Shown: piece after piece, positions 9,616-15,591 of the stretch
Position numbering within the stretch: the stretch's first letter is position 1
How the letters are laid out: each line of letters opens with the position of its first letter
Origin: Beroe ovata
Taxonomy: Eukaryota; Ctenophora; Nuda; Beroida; Beroidae
Assembly: GCA_946803715.1 (NCBI GenBank)
Contig: CAMPET010000433.1
Location: 19,035-34,625 of the forward strand
Direction of reading: 5' to 3'
DNA length: 15,591 nt
Made by a program: the position numbers and the translations under genes
The notes under the pieces: model-generated
Database searches by the model: none
The model's input: only the letters and a program-made list of their open reading frames with translations
Told to the model about the DNA's origin: nothing

Positions 9616-10352
9616 TACATTTGCGCGAAGGTCAAAAGGAGGGTTATTACAGACTGGGAAAGATACGCTGGAGTCAGTGGTTTTTATACCCTCACATTCT
9701 AACGCGGTGCTTTTTGTCCATTCTAGTAGACAGCAGAAACCGATAGTTCCATTGAAATAGTCATTTCAGCTCTTATAATCGAGCTAAAATTATAACCGTA
9801 GCCGAGCAAGTCAGCATTCTTTTTCTCGCGAATGTCCGGCATAATTGGACTTCGCAAAAACTAAAGGTGCCATTTGCGATCCTTGAATTGCTCGGGCATT
9901 TTGACTGTAACCTGTTTTTATTCAGCATTGTTCGTCAGCAGAAAAAACTCTCGAGTCACGACAGAACAATGCATCGAAGTTGTTCTTTGGGAGGCAATGG
10001 TCATAGCTTTGTCCCTCTTTGTCCTATAGAAGGCAAGCGATTACCCTGTTAGTCTCATTGTCGTGGATTGGTGACTCTACGAAACGCAACCGCACAAAAC
10101 AATGCAGCTTTTAAAATAACGTCTGAGAGGTGCACTGAATTCAGTCACGACATTCCTACCACCTGCAGACAGCTACAGCTTGAAAAAGCAGCAGTACAGT
10201 GGAAGAAGCGAGAATTCAGAATGATGATATTGAAATGATTTTCAAATGAAAACTTGTTATTATGATAGAAATTATCATTCTTGTTTCTTTTTGTCTCACT
10301 CATTACCTGGTTCTGTTTAGTTCTCTTATCTGCTCTTTGTTCAAGGTTTCAA
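9616..10352. promoter_or_regulatory. Head-to-head intergenic region (737 bp)
   Basis: It separates the minus-strand LDLa receptor and the plus-strand 246-aa gene, so it should hold both promoters. The TATA box of the receptor is visible; for the plus-strand gene no clear TATA was seen. The open frame at 9867-10052 has no recognisable features and is probably chance. Confidence 0.5.
9681..9688 (-). promoter_or_regulatory. TATA box of the LDLa receptor gene
   Basis: The minus strand reads gggTATAAAAAccac, a consensus TATA box, 66 bp upstream of the ATG at 9615. Transcription would be expected to start near 9655, giving a leader of roughly 40 bases. Confidence 0.6.
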
Positions 10353-11635
10353 ATGTTGAGGCACTGTTACAGAGCGTCTAGTGCAGCATCCAGGCTTGTA
10401 AATGCGTCTATACATCATGAAAGTAAGTAGGTACTCATGATGTATATTATTTAAGTTTTACTTCAAACCCCTGTTTAATGTTTTTTGTGTATAATAAAAG
10501 AATAAAGATATAAAACCCCTTTTTTACACATTTTTCATGAATGACATTTTCCATAAATGGGATTGAATTTGAGATAAAATTATGATTTATTTCAGGAACA
10601 CCGGTTATGAAAGCATTTCACATGGAAAAGAGTTCTTTTTCAAGAAATTTTTCTACAGAGGATGCTGTCAGTGTCAATTTTCCAATGTCCCATTTCAAAA
10701 ATCAAGATTGGTTAGAGGTCGAAGATTGGAGCTTTGCTTGGTTTGATGGCAGAGACAAGCTCCATGTGAAAGTACAATCAACAGAAGAAGATACTGACTT
10801 CCGAGGCATAGGATTTTATTCTAAGGGTATGCATTATTTGACTGTTCTAAAGGGTGTTATCAATGTTCAATATCAATGGGATCATGATCTGTTTACTTTT
10901 CTCAGAGGGATACTGGATGGGTACAATTAGATGGAATGAAAGGTTGAGGGGAGAAAGTCCAGCAGTATGGCTTCACTGGGTTGGAAAAGACCCAGTTGAG
11001 ATCTCCACATCCCTTCCAAAACCTGATTCTGAGGGTTTAAATAATTTCACAGATGATTTCACTGATTATCTTTAATAATCAGGTAGTAAGGACATAATCA
11101 TGTTATTGACATCCTCAAACCTTAGGTTGTTACACATTCACGATTGCATTTCAAAAGAGGGAGTTTACACTTCACTGTAATGGAGAATTCTTGGGATCAA
11201 GGAAAAACATGATATACCAGTACAAAAATGTTGGGAGAATTTGGTTTGCTGACCTTCAGAAAGTTCAGGGGGCTTATGCTATTGAGGTAAATGAAACTTC
11301 AAAACCCTTCGAACCAGGAAAGGATTAGGATTGACTATTGAGGGCATCTAACTAAATCTGATCAATATCTCAGGGACCACACACAGATGACAGCGGATAC
11401 ACTGCGTATGTTGATGTTCCCATGTTCCAAAGGGCTAGTGATATGTGGAGACTCTTCAGGAAAGCTCAGAAAGAGCATGCTGATGTACAGTACCCTGATC
11501 ACGTTAGTTTTTCGTGAATACATTTTCATTCGACGACAAATGAAACAATATAGTCCATCAATCACTTCATTTGCAACTGATATCATCAAATTGAAAATCA
11601 ATAACGTTTTTCAGGGTTGGAGATCAGAAGCATAG
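10353..11635 (+). CDS. Unrecognised 246-aa protein with a mitochondrial-type N-terminus (six exons)
   Basis: Seen: exons 10353-10422, 10596-10826, 10906-11034, 11126-11286, 11374-11502 and 11615-11635 join with consistent phases (1,1,1,0,0) into 247 codons including TAG. Introns are 173, 79, 91, 87 and 112 bp. Most splice sites are good (gtaagt, gtatgc, gtaaat); the exon 3 donor (gtttaa) is the weakest. Residues 1-22 carry three Arg, Ser/Ala and no acidic residue (MLRHCYRASSAASRLVNAS), as in matrix-targeting presequences. The middle is rich in Trp and beta-type stretches (WLEVEDWSFAWFDGRD, GYWMGTIRWNERL, AVWLHWVGKDPVEI, FTIAFQKREFTLHCNGE), suggesting a beta-sandwich. The C-terminus is helical then turn-rich (MWRLFRKAQKEHAD, YPDHGWRSEA). 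I do not recognise the family. Inferred: nuclear-encoded, imported into mitochondria. It is convergent with the class A GPCR gene, 249 bp away. Confidence 0.75.
10409..10446 (+). repeat. 12-bp perfect hairpin around the first 5' splice site
   Basis: TATACATCATGA (10409-10420) and TCATGATGTATA (10435-10446) are exact reverse complements. The 14-base loop contains the donor A|gtaagtag of intron 1. Confidence 0.85.
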
Positions 11636-11830
11636 GATTCAGTTGATAGTCTTGAATTTCTGCCAGCTATTTCTAAAAAAGACATAAGTCAATCATACTA
11701 TAACTTTTGAATAGTGATAATCATGATAAATGGGTAGAGCGTACCTACAGTTACATATTTTCAAAGTTAAAGTTTCGTGTGGGATTGAAATCACTCTTAC
11801 AATACCGTGTAAATATATATTTATGTGTCT

Positions 11831-11880
11831 TTGATAGTGGTGTCTCATTCTAAACTTCATTAATTGTAAGACACTATCAA
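11831..11880. repeat. Inverted repeat between convergent genes
   Basis: TTGATAGTGGTGTCT at 11831-11845 pairs with AAGACACTATCAA at 11868-11880 apart from a three-base bulge. It lies just after the stop codon of the minus-strand GPCR gene and may fall in its 3' UTR. Confidence 0.6.
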
Positions 11881-11884
11881 TCCA

Positions 11885-13056
11885 CTACATAGCACCAGAG
11901 TGTGTGTTGAAACTCAGAGCGGTAATCTGTACCTTGACCTTCCCCTTGACAAACTCTCTAAAACCGCGATTGATAGCAGTATAGATAAGAGGATTGAACC
12001 AGCTTCCTAGACTGAATGTTAAGGGCATAGCTTTGTCCAAGGCTGTGGGCGGAATCACAATGTGGAATGGCCACGAAACCATGAAATACCGTATGAGAGT
12101 TGGAATCCAAGTGACTAGGAACATTGAGGTTACAGACGTGGTCGTCAGTAGAGCCTTGTTCTGATGCTTATTGGATCCCTTATCCCGTCCCTCACTTGGT
12201 GCTGTGTTGTCAGCCCCGCTCAGCTGCTCTGCACGAGTATTCCTACGTGGCTGTGAGGAAAAGCTGTCCTTTACCATGAGCCACATGGACACATTAGTGA
12301 ACATCATCATGAAGCAGTTGATTAGAGTTGTGCACATAAACACAAAGTGAGCCGTCCTGTTCACCTCCAGGAATGTATAGATACAGAGGGAGATACTCCC
12401 CAGGAACTCCAGCTTGAGCCGGGTCGCTAAACTATAGCTGATCCACAGTACACCGCACATAGTCCATGAGGAGAGCACAAACAGCTGCGTCCTCTGGGGG
12501 TTGATGATGCTTGCTTTGAGCGGCCACTTGCACCTTAAATACCTGCAAAAGTTGATGATATGAATTTCATGACTCATCGATTCAATAGGTCAACCAGAGG
12601 GACGAAATCAATCGTCACAACATACCTGTGTATGGAGACCATCATTGCGAATAGCAAGTTAGCCATGGCTGGAACCATGAACCCGAACCCGACAACATAG
12701 CACATGTACAGACCCAACACCCATCCCCTTGCCACATGAGTGACCAGCATGGGCATATCATACATCAGTACTATCCCCAAATCAGCTATCGCCAGATTCT
12801 TCACCAGCATGATGGTTACCCTATCCAACTTCATTGTTCCATACTTGGATGCAGCTATAATTACCAGGATATTACCGATTACTCCTATCATAATTCCCAG
12901 AACCAGGTATGCAATAGTGAGACCACGGGCCCACTGGTGGCTGCTCGCTGCCTGGCTGTAGAAGTATGCACTGCACTTCAACTGATCTGAGATGGCAGTA
13001 GCGTTTAAGTGGTACGGGTTCTGATATTTCAGTGCGTTCTGGCAGAATTCTGACAT
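11885..13056 (-). CDS. Class A (rhodopsin-like) orphan GPCR, two exons
   Basis: Seen: exons 13056-12626 and 12542-11885 (minus) join across an 83-bp GT-AG intron to give 362 aa. Landmarks: TM1 GVIGNILVII (Asn62), TM2 LAIADLG (Asp92), Cys119 at the start of TM3 with Cys197 in loop 2 as the likely disulfide, HRY at 143-145 in the DRY position, TWIP at 288-291 in the CWxP position, and NPLIY at 327-331. There is an N-glycosylation site, NAT, at residue 18 and a basic/Ser loop 3. The intron splits the Arg codon of the HRY motif. The start at MSEFCQNALK is chosen because an acceptor-like cactctcag lies just upstream, suggesting an untranslated first exon; the frame itself continues open to 13131. 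Known: such receptors signal through heterotrimeric G proteins. I cannot assign a ligand; the His in HRY and the TWIP variant fit diverged invertebrate orphans. Confidence 0.87.
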
Positions 13057-13696
13057 TGTTTCCCTGAGAGTGAGGCGGAAACAAAAATTAAAGTTAAATG
13101 TTAAATGTTGAGGAATAATTCGAAAAGTCAATTTGAAGGTTGTAATGAAGAATGTGGATTCTACATTGTGGAATCTAGGTTTGTTATACTCCTAGCACAC
13201 GTTAGTTACAAACAGCAGTGCACAGATGACAATCAGCAATTCGTTTGGGGTTTACTCGTGATTGTTGATTAATATTTGATTTGATAACGCCATCCTTATT
13301 CAATCACAATTTAAGCATAACATGGTAATATCAAAAAATGAAGGAGCAAATGCGTACGGTCGGATATGCCAATCGCCTACGTGTTATGAGAGCAGGAAAA
13401 TAAAAGTGTTGCTCGCCAATGACTCAAGCACAGAATTTGGAGACGCTCGTATTTCTTTGTAAGAATCAGACATGTGACTTGTCAGCTTCCAATCGGAAAT
13501 AGTTCATGGAAAGTAAATGATATCCGGAACTTAAAACTCAATTCTCAAAGTCATGGATAAGTGATTGAGTAAAAACTCTACGGAGCTTAGGGAGCACGAT
13601 ATTAAAGGGATAGTCTGTAATGCGATACAACTGTAGATCAAGCACAGTTGCTATGATGCCACTCAACTCCGCTAAGCTACACACACGTTTAGTGTC
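12965..13696 (+). repeat. Repeat copy A (GPCR 5' end and upstream)
   Basis: The reference copy. It includes the first roughly 30 codons of the GPCR. It matches 14475-15108 (diverged) and, over 13212-13693, matches 15110-15591 with no difference seen. Confidence 0.95.
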
Positions 13697-13904
13697 CATG
13701 TTGTATGTTAATCTAATAACTGGGACAGAAGATTCGATGAAAAATTAGGACCCAAATTTCAATTTGGTCTTCAAGTCGCAAAGTGTCATCGACACCTAAA
13801 TAAGTATTCGTCATCCCACAACTAAACTCTACTTTCACCCTGTCAAAGCAATGTAATACAGACTGTCAATACTGAATATGGATTAACTTGTGGTTATGCT
13901 ACAG
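13057..13904. other. GPCR upstream region, no gene seen
   Basis: AT-rich non-coding DNA. Bases 12965-13696 (running into GPCR exon 1) are copy A of a sequence repeated twice more to the right. No convincing exon was found beyond the probable 5' untranslated part at about 13057-13063. Confidence 0.5.
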
Positions 13905-13959
13905 GGTTATGTACAATAGTGATGATGAAGACGATCCAGTACCCAACTCTTACAGTCAG
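13905..13959 (+). CDS. Candidate first coding exon of an unknown plus-strand gene
   Basis: An acceptor-like gctacag precedes GGTT and an ATG at 13909. The 17 codons MYNSDDEDDPVPNSYSQ end exactly at a consensus donor CAG|gtaagg. Such an acidic opening resembles the start of many nuclear or regulatory proteins, but no family can be named from 17 residues. The next exon was not found, and the sequence to the right is repeat and redundant assembly, so the gene may be cut off. Chance is possible. Confidence 0.35.
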
Positions 13960-14109
13960 GTAAGGAAAAACTGAGAAACTCCTATAATAGATGTGTAGAT
14001 GTGTAGAACGTCTCAGCATAGAAACACACGTTACAGCGATTGACCAATGAAAACTGTACTGCTACCAATGAAAATCCCAAATTTCTGTCGCGTGATTATA
14101 ATCATTACA

Positions 14110-14160
14110 GACCCCCCCCCTTTTTTTCTATTCACCCCTTCCCCTCTTCGTCCCTTGCTG
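14110..14160 (+). repeat. Polypyrimidine tract
   Basis: A run of C followed by a run of T, then C/T-rich sequence up to the 172-bp repeat. Confidence 0.85.
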
Positions 14161-14166
14161 TCTAGG

Positions 14167-14473
14167 TATCGGATTGACGTGAAATCTTGGTTGCCCGAGT
14201 TTCTGATGGTCCTTGAGCTATGGTAGAAGTTTCAAGTCAATCGGTCTTTCCATTATGGAGCTATCCTCAAATGTTCACTCAAATCGACATGTTTTGGGCG
14301 GACAGGGGGTTATGTCGGTCATTAACTTTTGAACCGATTATCGGATTGACGTAAAATTTTGGTTGTCCTAGTTTCTAATGGTCCTTGAGCTATGGTAGAA
14401 GTTTCAAGTCAATCGGTCAATCCGTTTGGGAGCTATCCTCAAATGCTCACTCAAACTGACATGTTTTGGGTCA
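14167..14473 (+). repeat. 172-bp tandem repeat, about 1.8 copies
   Basis: Unit 1 (14167-14338) and unit 2 (14339-14473) start tatcggattgacgt and share ggtccttgagctatggtaga, aagtttcaagtcaatcggtc, gagctatcctcaaatg and gacatgttttggg. Unit 2 is cut by the n at 14474. No intact reading frame runs through both. Confidence 0.9.
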
Positions 14474-14474
14474 N

Positions 14475-15108
14475 TATGCACTGCACTTCAACTGATCTGA
14501 GATGGCAGTAGCGTTTACGTGGTACGGGTTCTGATATTTCAGTGCATTCTGGCAGAATTCTGACATTGTTTCCCTGAGAGTGAGAGGGGAAACGAAAATT
14601 AAATGTTAAATGTTAAATGTTGAGGTATAATTCGAAAAGTCAATTTGAAGGTTGTAATGAAGAATGTGGATTCTACATTGAGGAATCTAGGTTTGTTATA
14701 CTCCTAGCACACGTTAGTTACAAACAGCAGTGCACAGATGACAATCAGCAATTCGTGTGGGGTTTACTCGTGATTGTTGAGTAATATTTGATTTGATTAC
14801 GTCATCCTTATTCGATCACAATTTAAGCATAGCATGGTAATATCAAAAAATGAAGGATCAAATGCGTACGGTCGGATATGCCAATCGCCTACGTGTTATG
14901 AGAGCAGGAAAACAAAAGTGTTGCTCGCAAATGACTCAACCACAGAATTCTCAAAGTCATGGATAAGTGATTGAGTAAAAATTCTACGGAGCTTAAGGAA
15001 CACGATATTAAAGGGATAGTCTGTAATGCGATACATCTGTAGATCAAGCACAGTTGCTATGAGTATGATGCTACTCAACTCCGCTAAGCTACACACACGT
15101 TTAGTGTC
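14475..15108 (+). repeat. Repeat copy B: diverged partial duplicate of the GPCR 5' region
   Basis: It matches 12965-13696 with scattered substitutions, a 106-base deletion and small insertions, and is bounded by n on both sides. On the minus strand it carries only the first roughly 30 GPCR codons, with one amino-acid change (PYHV instead of PYHL). It has no downstream receptor sequence, so it is not a second gene as it stands. Most likely an alternative haplotype placed in series. Confidence 0.9.
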
Positions 15109-15109
15109 N

Positions 15110-15591
15110 ACAGCAGTGCACAGATGACAATCAGCAATTCGTTTGGGGTTTACTCGTGATTGTTGATTAATATTTGATTTGATAACGCCATCCTTATTCA
15201 ATCACAATTTAAGCATAACATGGTAATATCAAAAAATGAAGGAGCAAATGCGTACGGTCGGATATGCCAATCGCCTACGTGTTATGAGAGCAGGAAAATA
15301 AAAGTGTTGCTCGCCAATGACTCAAGCACAGAATTTGGAGACGCTCGTATTTCTTTGTAAGAATCAGACATGTGACTTGTCAGCTTCCAATCGGAAATAG
15401 TTCATGGAAAGTAAATGATATCCGGAACTTAAAACTCAATTCTCAAAGTCATGGATAAGTGATTGAGTAAAAACTCTACGGAGCTTAGGGAGCACGATAT
15501 TAAAGGGATAGTCTGTAATGCGATACAACTGTAGATCAAGCACAGTTGCTATGATGCCACTCAACTCCGCTAAGCTACACACACGTTTAGT
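15110..15591 (+). repeat. Repeat copy C: apparently exact duplicate of 13212-13693
   Basis: 482 bases of equal length with no difference seen on reading the two copies side by side. It follows the n at 15109. Probably assembly redundancy. Confidence 0.92.

Noticed and set aside
9867-10052. 61-codon plus-strand open frame as an upstream gene
   Set aside because: No domain, no splice signals, and it sits in the divergent promoter interval.
14896-15201. 101-codon minus-strand open frame
   Set aside because: Runs across the n at 15109, an assembly join, and has no protein features. An artefact of joining copies B and C.
14475-15591. Tandem duplication of the GPCR gene
   Set aside because: Only the 5' end is present in copy B and no coding part in copy C. 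The gap bases and the apparently identical outer copies favour assembly redundancy.

Overview
The window is nuclear DNA from an invertebrate animal, probably marine, although I cannot name the phylum. Genes are split by GT-AG introns, mostly 79-271 bp. The products are animal-type: a PI3-kinase p85-like SH3/SH2 adaptor, an FBXO42-like F-box/kelch protein, an LDLa-repeat receptor with an LGR-type seven-helix domain, a class A GPCR, and a probable mitochondrial protein. CA/TG microsatellites and a foldback transposon add to this picture. Four isolated n's (1250, 5565, 14474, 15109) look like assembly joins or ambiguous bases.

Layout. 1-3221 (minus): 5' part of a PI3K p85-like gene, rebuilt from four small exons (SH3 in two exons, a proline-rich exon, and the start of an SH2 domain). 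The rest would lie beyond base 1. 3397-4782 (minus): an intronless FBXO42-like gene. 4941-5843: a foldback-type transposable element of about 0.9 kb, full of palindromes. 6122-9615 (minus): the LDLa-array receptor in two exons, with a signal-peptide exon and a TATA box just upstream. 9616-10352: a head-to-head intergenic region. 10353-11635 (plus): a complete six-exon gene for a 246-residue protein that starts like a mitochondrial presequence. 11885-13056 (minus): a two-exon class A GPCR convergent with it. 13905-13959 (plus): an isolated candidate first coding exon. 14110-14473: a polypyrimidine run and a 172-bp tandem repeat. 14475-15591: two further copies of the GPCR 5' region, each bounded by an n. 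One is diverged like an allele and the other is apparently identical to the original, so the right end is most likely redundant assembly rather than new biology.

The genes do not form one pathway. Two are membrane receptors and one is a signalling adaptor. The most unusual points are the p85-like gene with no RhoGAP exon found between its SH3 and SH2 parts, the LGR-type receptor with LDLa repeats but no leucine-rich repeats, the palindrome-rich foldback element, and a 5' splice site in the loop of a perfect 12-bp hairpin. All family assignments come from reading the sequence by eye; no searches were run.
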